Assembly: GCA_027451505.1 (NCBI GenBank)
Contig: DAIDJD010000009.1
Coordinates: forward strand, 1-35,549
Direction: 5' to 3'
Origin: a candidate division FCPU426 bacterium
GTDB taxonomy: Bacteria; Oederibacteriota; JAJYGY01; DAIDJD01
DNA length: 35,549 nt
The position numbers and the translations under genes were made by a program. Below the pieces are notes generated by a model, which was not told where the DNA came from, did no database searches, and was given only the letters and a program-made list of their open reading frames with translations. Below, piece after piece: positions 1-7,313 of this stretch. Each line of letters begins with the position of its first letter. Position 1 is the stretch's first letter.

Positions 1-1189
1 CCTCCAGGCGGCGGACCTCGGTCCGGGCCCAGACGTCGCCGTCGGGGTGGACGCTCGGGGCCATGGTCCGGATCCGGTAGTGGCCCAGGGGGTGGTCCCG
101 GCGCAGGTCGCGGTCCAGGCCGCAGGCCCGGGCGGCCGGGCCGACCATCCCCAGGGCCCGGGCCTCCCCGGACTCCAGGCGGCCCGGGCCCCGGAAGCGG
201 GCCTGCACCGAGGCCGAGCCGCGCAGGAGGGCCAGCGCGCCGGCCAGGTCGCGTTCCGCGGCGTCCAGCCGCAGGCCGAGTTCCCTGAGCCTGGCGGCGT
301 CCGCGTCGGCGGTCGTGCCCCCCGGGCGCACCCAGCCCCGGCCGAAGCGGTTTCCGCACAGGAGCGCGGTCATGTTGAGGAAATCGCCCCGCAGCCGCCC
401 GCAGTACGCCGCGGTGGGCAGGAAGCCGGCGTCGCCGGAGAGGGCGCCCAAGTCGCCCACATGGTTGGCGAGGCGCTCCAGTTCCAGGGCCAGCGCCCCC
501 AGGGCCATGCCGCGGGCCGGGGGCCGCGCCCCGGCCAAGGCCTCGAGCGCCGCGGAGTAGGCGAGCGCGTGGCCGATGGTGGTGTCCCCGGCCAGCGTCT
601 CGGCGATGTGCGGGCTCCGCGGACCGGGGCCGCCCGCCAGGGCCCGTTCCACGCCGCGGTGCTGGTAGCCAAGGAAGATCCCCAGGTGGAGCACGGTCTC
701 GCCGTCGCACTGGAAGCGGAAGCGCCCCGGCTCGATCACCCCCGCGTGGATCGGGCCCACGGCCACCTCGTGCACGCCCTCCCCCTCCACGCGGTACGGT
801 CTGCCCTCCGGGGCCGGTCCAGCGCCGGGGCCGGCGGTCCCGCGCACGGGCCCGGGGTCGGGATGGCCGACCGGATCGAGCCCGCATTGTTCGCGGATCT
901 CCAGTTCGAAGCGCTCCAATTGGGGGAATTCCGCCGCCAGGGAGGGGAAGGCGCCTCGGACGTGCGTCCGTCCCGCCCAGACCAGTCCCCGGGCGTCGTC
1001 GGCCAGGAGCGCCACCAAGGCGCCGCCGGAGCGCCCGCTTCCGGCGCAGAAGTAGGCGCTCGCCCGGCAACCCGCGGCCAGGCGTCCCCTCAGTTCCTCG
1101 GCGAACGCGCCCCAAGGGCGCCGGGGGACGGAGTCCCAGGCCACCGAGGCGCCGTTGCGCAGGGGCGTGTAGGCTCCCGCGGCCTTCAC
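1..1189 (-). CDS. hyfG: HyfG/HycE-like large subunit of an Ehr-type complex (3' end outside window)
   Basis: I translated this reading frame by hand; it is missing from the ORF track because it runs off the window edge. About 396 residues are visible. The N-terminal ~115 residues resemble the 30-kDa (NuoC-like) domain. The 49-kDa/NiFe large-subunit domain follows, with HEVAVGPIHAGVIEPG, then ERLANHVGDLGALSGDAGFLPTA and GDFLNMTALLCGNRFGRG, all hallmarks of HycE/HyfG. At residues 199-211 the expected VCGICGFAHSTAY-type motif reads LAGDTTIGHALAY. Both proximal Ni-ligand cysteines are therefore replaced (Ala200, Thr203) while the aligned His and Tyr remain. The C-terminal CxxC region lies beyond the window. 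The GTG start overlaps the hyfF stop by 4 bp (GTGA). The likely role is the catalytic-like subunit of a membrane ion-translocating complex without NiFe chemistry; its electron partner is unknown. Confidence 0.85.
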   Translation of the reverse strand, partial: MKAAGAYTPLRNGASVAWDSVPRRPWGAFAEELRGRLAAGCRASAYFCAGSGRSGGALVALLADDARGLVWAGRTHVRGAFPSLAAEFPQLERFELEIREQCGLDPVGHPDPGPVRGTAGPGAGPAPEGRPYRVEGEGVHEVAVGPIHAGVIEPGRFRFQCDGETVLHLGIFLGYQHRGVERALAGGPGPRSPHIAETLAGDTTIGHALAYSAALEALAGARPPARGMALGALALELERLANHVGDLGALSGDAGFLPTAAYCGRLRGDFLNMTALLCGNRFGRGWVRPGGTTADADAARLRELGLRLDAAERDLAGALALLRGSASVQARFRGPGRLESGEARALGMVGPAARACGLDRDLRRDHPLGHYRIRTMAPSVHPDGDVWARTEVRRLE

Positions 1190-2610
1190 GGCCGGCCCGC
1201 CAAGAGGGCGGCCCCGCCCTGGGCCAGCCCCCTCAGGGCGGGGGGCATCCACAGGCCCAGGCCGGCGGCCACGGCCAGCAGGGCCAGGGGCGGCAGGGTC
1301 GTCCAGGCCCCCTCATGGACGCGGCGCATCCCCGCGGGGGGGCTGTCGAGCACGGCCGCAAGGACGGCCCGGCCCAGGCCGAGGAACGCGAGCATCGAGA
1401 AGGCCAGCAGCAGCCCGGCGACCCATGGCCGACCGGCGCGCAGCGCCGCAGAGAGGAGGGTGAACTCGCTGACGAAGGGCGCGAACGGCGGGGAGCCGGT
1501 GACGGCGAAGAAGCCGGCCGTCAGCATGCCCCCGGACCAGGGCAGCAGACGCCACGCGCCCCTCACTTCGTCCAGGTGCTTGCTCCCGTACACCCGCTGG
1601 ATGTTGCCGGCGCACAGGAACATCGCCCCCTCCGCGACGGCCGCGAAGACCATGTGGAGGCACGCGGCGAAGACGCCCGCGCCGCCCAGCCCTAGGCCAA
1701 CGGCGAGGACTCCCATGTTCTCGACGCTGGAGTAGGCCAGCAGGCGTTTCAGGTCGCGCTGGCCCACGATGAAGACGCCGGCGACGGCCATTGAGGCCAG
1801 CCCGAGGACCACCAAGGGGGTGCCGGAACCCGCGCCCGGGCCCGCGGCGACGCAGACCTGGCGCACCCGCAACAGCGCGAGGAAGGCCGTCGAAGTGAGG
1901 ACCCCCGCCAGAAGCGTCCCGGCCACCCCGGGCGCCTCTCCGTAGGCGTCCGGCTTCCAGGTGTGCAGGGGGGCCAGGCCCATCTTGGTCCCGTAGCCCA
2001 CGAGCAGGAAGGCGTAGGCGAGGCGCAGCCAAGTCCGGGAGAGGCCCGGCGCCGAATGGATCAGGGCGTCCAGACCCAGGCCGCCGCCCCCCGGATTCCC
2101 CAGGCCGGCGTAGGCGAGGAAGAAGGTCCCCAACAGCGCCAGGGACGCCCCCGCGCCGCAGACCATGAGGTACTTCCAGGTGGCCTCGACCGAGGCCGGC
2201 CGCCGGCCGAAGTGGACCAGGGGCGCGCCCAGAAGGGTGGCCGACTCCACCGCGACCCACAGGAGGCCCAGGTGCCGCGCCAGCGCGGCGAGGCTCGCCG
2301 CCCCCAGGAACCCGAGCATGCAAGCGACGAACACCCGGTCGTCGCGGTCGGGACGTTCCCTGAGGTAGCCCAAGGCGTACACGGAACAGGCCAGGAACAG
2401 GCCGTCGGTGAGCACGAGCACCAGGGTCCCGGCCGGGTCCAGGCCCAGCAACGCCCCGGGCGCCGGGGCCGGAGCCGGTAGGGCGGCCAGGGTGAGCGCC
2501 AAGTGGGCCGCCGCGCCCGCCGGGAGGAGGGCCAAGCGCATCCCCCGACGGGGGAGCAGGAACGCGGCGGCCCCCAGGATCGGGCCGATGAGCACAAGCG
2601 CGACGAACAC
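1186..2610 (-). CDS. hyfF: HyfF-like proton-translocating antiporter subunit (NuoN/NuoL family)
   Basis: This 474-residue hydrophobic protein is predicted to have about 13-14 membrane spans. It belongs to the Mrp/Nuo antiporter-like family used by complex I and group 4 hydrogenases. Visible family signatures are the TM7-8 segment GYGTKMGLAPLHTWKPDAYGEAP, with its conserved lysine, and the DLKRLLAYSSVENMG motif near residue 285. E. coli HyfF is slightly longer (about 526 residues). The GTG start lies 3 bp after the hyfE stop, and the stop overlaps the hyfG start, so translation is probably coupled. In the complex it should carry ions across the membrane. HyfF fits better than NuoN because of its position between HyfE and HyfG. 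Confidence 0.88.
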   Translation of the reverse strand: MFVALVLIGPILGAAAFLLPRRGMRLALLPAGAAAHLALTLAALPAPAPAPGALLGLDPAGTLVLVLTDGLFLACSVYALGYLRERPDRDDRVFVACMLGFLGAASLAALARHLGLLWVAVESATLLGAPLVHFGRRPASVEATWKYLMVCGAGASLALLGTFFLAYAGLGNPGGGGLGLDALIHSAPGLSRTWLRLAYAFLLVGYGTKMGLAPLHTWKPDAYGEAPGVAGTLLAGVLTSTAFLALLRVRQVCVAAGPGAGSGTPLVVLGLASMAVAGVFIVGQRDLKRLLAYSSVENMGVLAVGLGLGGAGVFAACLHMVFAAVAEGAMFLCAGNIQRVYGSKHLDEVRGAWRLLPWSGGMLTAGFFAVTGSPPFAPFVSEFTLLSAALRAGRPWVAGLLLAFSMLAFLGLGRAVLAAVLDSPPAGMRRVHEGAWTTLPPLALLAVAAGLGLWMPPALRGLAQGGAALLAGRP

Positions 2611-2613
2611 GGT

Positions 2614-3264
2614 TCAGTCCTTCAGCAGGTTCAGCCTGCGGGTGTCCAGGGAGGCGAAGGTCGCCTGGATTCGGTGGATGACGATACCGGCGACGAAGGC
2701 CGCCGCGAAAAGGTCCAACAGGACCCCCATCTCCACGATCAGGGGGGTCGATTCCGCCAGGAGAAGCCCGAACAGGAAGACGCCGTTCTCCAAGACGAGG
2801 TATCCCAGCACCTGGCCGATGGCCTTGGAGCGCGTGCCCATCAGCAGGAATCCGGAGGCGATGGTGGCGAAGGAGGCCGGAAGGATCAGCGAGCCCCGTT
2901 GGGCGGCGAGGACGGGGAGGCGGGGGGCGAAGCGCAGGGCGGCCGCGGTGGCCGCCGCGCCCAGGAGCACCCCGTAGGGGACCCCGCTCCTCGGTCGCTC
3001 CTCGTCCGGGGAGGCGGCCCCGCGCAGCGCGCCGCGGAGCATCCTGGGCACCAGATAGCCCTTCACCAGGACCGTGCCCGAGGCCAGCAGCAGGAGGGAG
3101 GCCCGGGGATGGGCCGCCAGGAGGGCGGGGACGCAGCCCAGTAGGGCCCCCTGTTGCGCGACGCTGCGGATCCCGTCCCGGGCCCGGAGGCGTCCCAACG
3201 CCGCAAGGTTGAGCGCCATGGCCGCCGCCACGAGGAGCTCCACGGCCCCGGAGGCGGCGTTCAC
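2614..3264 (-). CDS. hyfE: HyfE-like membrane subunit
   Basis: The ORF track reports a 525-residue frame here, but only its last 216 residues form a plausible gene; the upstream part is a shadow of hyfC. I place the start at a GTG (VNAASGAVELLVAAAMAL) whose GTGA overlaps the hyfC stop. The resulting 216 residues equal the length of E. coli HyfE. The sequence is hydrophobic with about six to seven spans and ends in a NuoK-like segment (GYLVLENGVFLFGLLLAESTP, then EMGVLLDLFAAAFVAGIVIHRI). The conserved glutamates in LENG and EMGV match the NuoK/HyfE pattern. It should form the small antiporter-like part of the membrane arm. Confidence 0.85.
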   Translation of the reverse strand: MNAASGAVELLVAAAMALNLAALGRLRARDGIRSVAQQGALLGCVPALLAAHPRASLLLLASGTVLVKGYLVPRMLRGALRGAASPDEERPRSGVPYGVLLGAAATAAALRFAPRLPVLAAQRGSLILPASFATIASGFLLMGTRSKAIGQVLGYLVLENGVFLFGLLLAESTPLIVEMGVLLDLFAAAFVAGIVIHRIQATFASLDTRRLNLLKD

Positions 3265-4163
3265 GCCAGCGCCAAAAGCAGGGAGAACCCGGCCAACAGG
3301 CAGGCCCAGAGGAGCAGGACGGGAACGCGTCTCAGGCTCCAGCGTGCCAGGGCCGACTCGAGGACACCGACGGCGAGGGCCACGCCGGCCACGCCCGCCG
3401 CCAGGGCGACGCGGGGGCCCGCCGGGGGGCAGGGTCCCGGAAGGAGCATCCGGGCCAGCAGCGCCGCGAACAGGGTCAGCCTCAGCGCGGAGGCGTAGAG
3501 CGCCAGCGCCAACAGGGGGCCGCCGTGGTCCAGCAGCATGGCCTCGTGGACCATGGTCAATTCCAGGTGCGTCTGGGGGTCGTCCACGGGCAGGCGGCAG
3601 TTCTCCGCCAGGAGCACCACGAAGAGGGCCCCCGCGGCCAGCGCCAGGGCCGCACCGCCCCCCGCCGCGCGGGTCCCGGCCTCGAGCAGGCCGCCCAGCC
3701 GCGGCGACCCCGAAATCCGCGCCAGGGCCAGAAGGGAAAGCAGGAGCGCGGGTTCGGCGAGGCTGGAGAGGGTCAGTTCGCGGGCCGCTCCCATCCCGCC
3801 GAAGGCCGAACCCGTGTCCAGCGCCGTCAAGGTGGTGAAAAAGCGCCCCACCGCGATCAGGGCGGCGAAGGCCACGAAGTCGCCGGCGAAGCCCGCCGGG
3901 CCGGGGCGCGGCCCCAGGGGAAGCAGCAGCGCGGCCGCCAAGGTGGCGGCCAAGCCCAGGGCCGGCCCCAACTGGAAGACCCAGGTGGTCGTCGAGCCGA
4001 CCACGGCGTCCTTGCGCCAGAGCTTGGCCAGGTCGTGGTAGAGCTGGAACGCGCCGGGGCCGCGCCGCCCGGCGAAGAAGGCCTTGACCCGGTTGATGAG
4101 GCCGGGCGTCAGGGGGGCGGCGACGAGGAGCGCGGCGGTGTCCGCGATGGGCAAGGGGGCCAT
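3261..4163 (-). CDS. hyfC: HyfC/HycD-like membrane anchor subunit (NuoH family)
   Basis: This 300-residue membrane protein of the NuoH/HycD/HyfC family joins the hydrophilic arm to the antiporter subunits. Motifs seen are the N-terminal PGLINRVKAFFAGRRGPG and YHDLAKLWRKDAV loop, typical of HycD/HyfC, then RELTLSSLAEPALLL and the acidic loop ENCRLPVDDPQTHLELTMVHEAMLLD, which corresponds to the charged quinone/proton-channel loop of NuoH. The ATG start follows the hyfB stop by 5 bp, and the stop overlaps hyfE. About eight membrane spans are expected. Identification is secure at family level. The physiological partner is unknown because the large subunit lacks Ni ligands. Confidence 0.9.
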   Translation of the reverse strand: MAPLPIADTAALLVAAPLTPGLINRVKAFFAGRRGPGAFQLYHDLAKLWRKDAVVGSTTTWVFQLGPALGLAATLAAALLLPLGPRPGPAGFAGDFVAFAALIAVGRFFTTLTALDTGSAFGGMGAARELTLSSLAEPALLLSLLALARISGSPRLGGLLEAGTRAAGGGAALALAAGALFVVLLAENCRLPVDDPQTHLELTMVHEAMLLDHGGPLLALALYASALRLTLFAALLARMLLPGPCPPAGPRVALAAGVAGVALAVGVLESALARWSLRRVPVLLLWACLLAGFSLLLALA

Positions 4164-4168
4164 GGGCT

Positions 4169-6142
4169 CTAGGCGAGGAGCAGGACGGCAAGGGTCAGCG
4201 CCGCCGCGGCCAGGTAGGCCTGTACGCGGCTGCGCTGGAACGAGCGCAGGTGGCCGAGGATCCGGTTGAGCCTCCGCCAGAGCGGGGCCATCCCGTGCTC
4301 GAGGACGATGTCCGGGGCCACGGACTCGATCCGGGAGGGCCCCGGCCAGAGGCGGCGCCCGGGGGGCTCACCCTCCATCCGCACCCTCAGCACCCCGCCG
4401 AAGAGTTCCACCAAGGACCGGGAGAGCGCGGTGGCCGTGGTCTGCGCCCTGGCGCCGCCCCCCGCGTACCCGCAGGCCCAGGTGTCCCCGCGACGCAGGC
4501 CGCGGCGGCGCAGCCAAGCGGAGGAGCCCAGGGCCAGGGCCGTGCCCAGCAGGACCAGCGCCGCCGCGGCTGGGGAGGTCCAGGCCAGCGCGGTCCCCAG
4601 AAGGGGCTCCGCGACCAACCCGGGCCTCCAGGTCTCCGCCACCCGCGCCAGGGGCCCCGCCAGGGGCGCGGCGGAACCCAGGGCCACGCAGCCTCCGGCG
4701 GCCAGGGCCATGGGAAGGAGCAGGCCCGCCGGCGCCTCGGTGGCCCGCCCGGCGTCTTGGGTCCGGGCCCGGCCCAGGAAGACCGCGGCTTGGATGCGGA
4801 CGGCGCCGGCCAGGGCCAGGGCCCCGGTGAAGGCCAGCGCCGCCAGGGCCAGGGGCACGGCCAGGGGCATCGTCGGGGATCCGGTGAGGGCGCGGGTCCC
4901 GCCCAGGTACAGCAGCCACTCCCCCACGAAGCCGTTGAGCGGGGGCAGGGCCGCGGCGGCGCCCGCGCCCACGGCCATCGCCAGGGCCGTGGCCGGCATG
5001 CGCCCCGCCAGGCCGCCCAGGCGGTCCAGGCTGCGGGTGCCCGTGGCGCGCTGGACCGCGCCCGCTCCGAAGAACATCAGGGGCTTGAACAGGCTGTGGT
5101 TCCAGCAGTGCAGCACGGCCGCCGCCACGCCCAGCGCCACCCAGCCCGGATGCCCGGTCGCGGCACCCAGCAGGGCCAGCCCGGCGGCCATGGCGGCCAC
5201 GCCCATGTGCTCCATGCTGCTGTAGGCCAGGCTGCGCTTCAGGTCGGACTGGGCCAGACCGAAGAGCGCGCCCCCGGCGGCCGAGGCCGCCCCGAGCGCC
5301 AGGAGGCACTGGCCCCACCAGGGTTGCGGAGCCGGGAGCAGCGCCGTGAGGCGCAGGATCCCGTAGAGCCCGACGTTGAGCATCGCCCCGGAAAGGACGG
5401 CGGAGGCGTGGCTCGGAGCGCCGGCGTGGGCCCCGGGCAGCCAGAAGTGCAGCGGGAACAGTCCGGCCTTCAGGCCGAAACCCGCCAGGGCGAGCAGGAA
5501 GGCGGCCGCCGCCGCCGTCGCGGGCAGCGCGGAGAAGGCGGTGCGGGACAGGGCGGTTGTGCCCGTGTGGGCCAGAAGCAGCGCGAACAGGGCGGCCAGG
5601 CAAAGGCTGCTGAGGTGGGCCGCCACCAGGTAGACCCAGCCGGCCCGGCGTATCCCCGGGTCGCCGTGTTCGCCCGCGGCGACGAAATAGCCGGAGACCT
5701 CCATGGCCTCCCAGGCCAGCAGGAAGGGCGCCGCGCCGCGCGAGAGAACCACAAGCCCCATGGAGGCGGCCAAAGCCGCCATCCAGGAGTCCAGGATGCG
5801 CCCCCGCGGGTGGTCCGCCCGGGCGTGGTAGCCCAGGCCGAACACGGCGCTGAGGCCGGGCACCGCGAAGATCGGCAGCAGGAAGGCCCAACTCAAGGGG
5901 TCCGCGCCCAGGCGCAGCGCGCCGATGGGCAGCCGCCCGGAAAGGGTCAGCGTCCCGGACAGCCCCCGGATGAGTCCGTCGATGGAGCAAAACAGGCCCA
6001 GGACGGCCCCGGAGAGCGTGAGGGCGCAGGCCAGGCGCTGGGCGCCCCCGGCGCGGCGGCGGTCCAACCACACGGCCGCCCCGGCCAAGGCCTGCAGGCC
6101 CAGCGCCAGAAGCGCTCCGGCCAAGTCCCCGGCCGAGGTCAC
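4169..6142 (-). CDS. hyfB: HyfB-like antiporter subunit (NuoL family)
   Basis: The track gives 743 residues from an upstream start, but that overlaps most of the regulator gene. The better start is a GTG (VTSAGDLAGALLALGLQ) whose GTGA overlaps the regulator's stop. It yields 657 residues, close to E. coli HyfB (about 672). Family signatures include WEAMEVSGYFVAAGEHGD (the conserved TM5 Glu), FPLHFWLPGAHAGAPSHASAVLSG at about residues 230-250, and DLKRSLAYSSMEHMG at about 300-313. The region near residue 560 (GDTWACGYAGG) matches HyfB/HycC C-terminal domains. It should be a large ion-translocating subunit. It is the first structural gene after the regulator. Confidence 0.9.
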   Translation of the reverse strand: MTSAGDLAGALLALGLQALAGAAVWLDRRRAGGAQRLACALTLSGAVLGLFCSIDGLIRGLSGTLTLSGRLPIGALRLGADPLSWAFLLPIFAVPGLSAVFGLGYHARADHPRGRILDSWMAALAASMGLVVLSRGAAPFLLAWEAMEVSGYFVAAGEHGDPGIRRAGWVYLVAAHLSSLCLAALFALLLAHTGTTALSRTAFSALPATAAAAAFLLALAGFGLKAGLFPLHFWLPGAHAGAPSHASAVLSGAMLNVGLYGILRLTALLPAPQPWWGQCLLALGAASAAGGALFGLAQSDLKRSLAYSSMEHMGVAAMAAGLALLGAATGHPGWVALGVAAAVLHCWNHSLFKPLMFFGAGAVQRATGTRSLDRLGGLAGRMPATALAMAVGAGAAAALPPLNGFVGEWLLYLGGTRALTGSPTMPLAVPLALAALAFTGALALAGAVRIQAAVFLGRARTQDAGRATEAPAGLLLPMALAAGGCVALGSAAPLAGPLARVAETWRPGLVAEPLLGTALAWTSPAAAALVLLGTALALGSSAWLRRRGLRRGDTWACGYAGGGARAQTTATALSRSLVELFGGVLRVRMEGEPPGRRLWPGPSRIESVAPDIVLEHGMAPLWRRLNRILGHLRSFQRSRVQAYLAAAALTLAVLLLA

Positions 6143-6519
6143 GCCACCCCTTTGGGATCCGGCCGCCGCGCGCGGCCGGGTCGCGCGGCGGGCTCCCCCA
6201 GGCGCGCCAGCAGGCGTTGGCTTTCCCGCATGCGCTTGCGCAGGATGGCGGAGACCGGGCGCAGCACGCGGAACACGTCCGGGTCCCGGATGCCGTAGTG
6301 GATGGTGGTGCCCTCGTGGCGGGTCTTCACCAGCCCCTCCTGGCGCAGGATGGCCAGGTGCTTGGAGACGCTGGGCTGGGGCATGTCCATGCGCGCGCAC
6401 AGCCGCCCGACCGGCAGCTCCCCGGCCCGGAGCAGCTCGATCAGGCGCAGCCGGGCCGGGTGCGCGAGCGCGCCCAGGAAGTCCGCTTTGACCTTGAAGA
6501 CGAATTCCTCCGACGGCAC
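6139..6519 (-). CDS. ArsR/SmtB-family transcriptional regulator heading the hyf-like operon
   Basis: This 126-residue winged-helix regulator shows the ArsR pattern: FLGALAHPARLRLIELL, the recognition helix in MPQPSVSKHLAILRQEGLV, and the wing RHEGTTIHYGI. It has no ELCVCD metal site. Its only cysteine is Cys41 (GRLCARM), so a classical As/Cd/Zn sensor is unlikely; a redox signal or a small ligand is possible. It starts with GTG, preceded by AGGAGG (6524-6529) at good spacing. The stop overlaps the hyfB start, so the regulator is made with the complex it probably controls. A perfect inverted repeat sits between its promoter and its start, which suggests self-repression. Confidence 0.85.
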   Translation of the reverse strand: MPSEEFVFKVKADFLGALAHPARLRLIELLRAGELPVGRLCARMDMPQPSVSKHLAILRQEGLVKTRHEGTTIHYGIRDPDVFRVLRPVSAILRKRMRESQRLLARLGEPAARPGRARRPDPKGVA

Positions 6520-6527
6520 GGCGCCTC

Positions 6528-6543
6528 CTATATGAAAATATAG
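6528..6543 (-). promoter_or_regulatory. Candidate operator: perfect inverted repeat before the arsR-hyf operon
   Basis: On the minus strand the sequence is CTATAT-TTTC-ATATAG, a perfect 6-bp inverted repeat. It lies just downstream of the -10 box, about where transcription should begin, and touches the ribosome-binding site. An AT-rich dyad overlapping the start of transcription is the usual position for an ArsR-family repressor. The AT-rich patch stands out in a very GC-rich window. Confidence 0.6.
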
Positions 6544-6547
6544 GAAT

Positions 6548-6575
6548 ATTATAATCTTTGGAGGCGCGTTGTCAA
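6548..6575 (-). promoter_or_regulatory. Consensus sigma-70 promoter for the arsR-hyf operon
   Basis: Reading the minus strand, TTGACA (6570-6575) is followed after 16 bases by TATAAT (6548-6553). Both hexamers match the consensus exactly. The expected start of transcription falls around 6541, inside or next to the inverted repeat, and the arsR GTG follows about 20 bases later. Confidence 0.75.
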
Positions 6576-6593
6576 ATCACGGCGTCGGGCGGG

Positions 6594-6911
6594 TCAAATC
6601 CGCGCGGACGCCGGGCCGTCGAGGACCTTGTAGAGGTCCGCGTCCACGAGCTGGGGCGCGTTCGCCCAGCACGGGCAGTCGGGCACGTCCCGTTTGCCGT
6701 CCCGGTTGAGGCGGATCGCCTCCTCCAGGAGCGCGACCCGCCGCTCGGGCGGGGCCGACGAGTCCAGGCTGGCGTAGAGCTGGGAGTCCAGCTTTTGGGT
6801 CTCGGAGAGCCAGCAGGTGCAGTACGGCACGAGGCTCTTCTCCTCCCGGTGGTGGAGGATGGCCCGCTCCAATTCCTCGAGGCGTGCCGGAACGGCTGGG
6901 GGGGCGTCCAT
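6594..6911 (-). CDS. Small two-repeat protein with CxCW motifs, unknown function
   Basis: I do not recognise this family. The track gives 159 residues, but the ATG at 6911 (MDAPPAVPARLEELER) has a fitting ribosome-binding site (AAGGAGAT) and yields 105 residues. The protein consists of two copies of a ~48-residue unit that align without gaps: E-x-A-I-x3-R-x2-K-x2-VP-x-C-x-C-W followed by LY-x2-LD. The cysteine motifs are PYCTCW (31-34) and PDCPCW (79-82). Four cysteines in two CxC pairs suggest binding of a metal or Fe-S cluster, or a redox role. There is no signal peptide, so it is probably cytoplasmic. It ends about 18 bp upstream of the -35 box of the arsR-hyf promoter and lies in the same direction, so a link to that complex is possible but unproven. 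Confidence 0.75.
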   Translation of the reverse strand: MDAPPAVPARLEELERAILHHREEKSLVPYCTCWLSETQKLDSQLYASLDSSAPPERRVALLEEAIRLNRDGKRDVPDCPCWANAPQLVDADLYKVLDGPASARI

Positions 6912-7313
6912 GGTGCATCTCCTTCCGGGGAGGGTACGGTGCGCCGCGCTCCGGTCGGGGAGCCGGTCGAAGCGCGGGCCGCGCCGGCTACCGTGAGCAG
7001 GCTCCGGGAGCGCGGGACGCCCATGGTACGGAGCAAATTCCGTGCCGCGCTTCCTTGGGCGTGCGGCGCGCATCGGGGCCGGCCCTTGGGCGGCTGCGGT
7101 CTGGGGCCTTCACGGCCATGGTCCGGGCGTTTTGGGGTTGGGGTGCCGCGACCCCAATTGGGGTGTTCCCGCCAGGGCGGCTTTTCCCGCCCGCCGCCGG
7201 GTTTGGGACCAAGGTCACAGAGCGCGCCCCGCCCGCGTGGGAAGATGGTCTTGTCCCGGGAAACCGCCGGGGGTTTAGGGGGTGGCATGGAACGTCCGAA
7301 AGGTGATCCGCCC
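6912..7313. other. 402-bp divergent intergenic region with a perfect palindrome
   Basis: No convincing gene is seen here; the frames on the ORF track look like GC-driven shadows. The stretch separates the divergent CxCW and YwiC-like genes and should hold both promoters, but no clear -35/-10 pair stands out. It contains the perfect 14-bp palindrome ACCCCAATTGGGGT at 7151-7164, preceded by two further GGGGT copies (TTGGGGTTGGGGT at 7132-7144). Shortly after comes GGGCGG-CTTTT-CCCGCC, a small hairpin. These may be regulator sites for the downstream cluster. Confidence 0.5.

Noticed and set aside
47-1735. 562-residue plus-strand ORF at the left edge
   Set aside because: Antisense of the hyfG- and hyfF-like genes; no recognisable domain.
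2614-4191. Single 525-residue protein as listed in the track
   Set aside because: Only its last 216 residues are membrane-protein-like and HyfE-like; the rest is the out-of-frame shadow of hyfC.
1-6142. Functional NiFe hydrogenase-4 or formate hydrogenlyase
   Set aside because: The large subunit lacks both N-terminal Ni-ligand cysteines, and no formate dehydrogenase or hydrogenase maturation gene is in the window.
4250-6298. 682-residue plus-strand ORF opposite hyfB
   Set aside because: Gln/Gly-rich antisense shadow; hyfB on the minus strand has clear family motifs.
7190-7220. TTGGGACCAA as a Crp/Fnr binding site
   Set aside because: The half-sites are too close (TTG-N4-CAA, where FNR/Dnr sites need TTG-N8-CAA).
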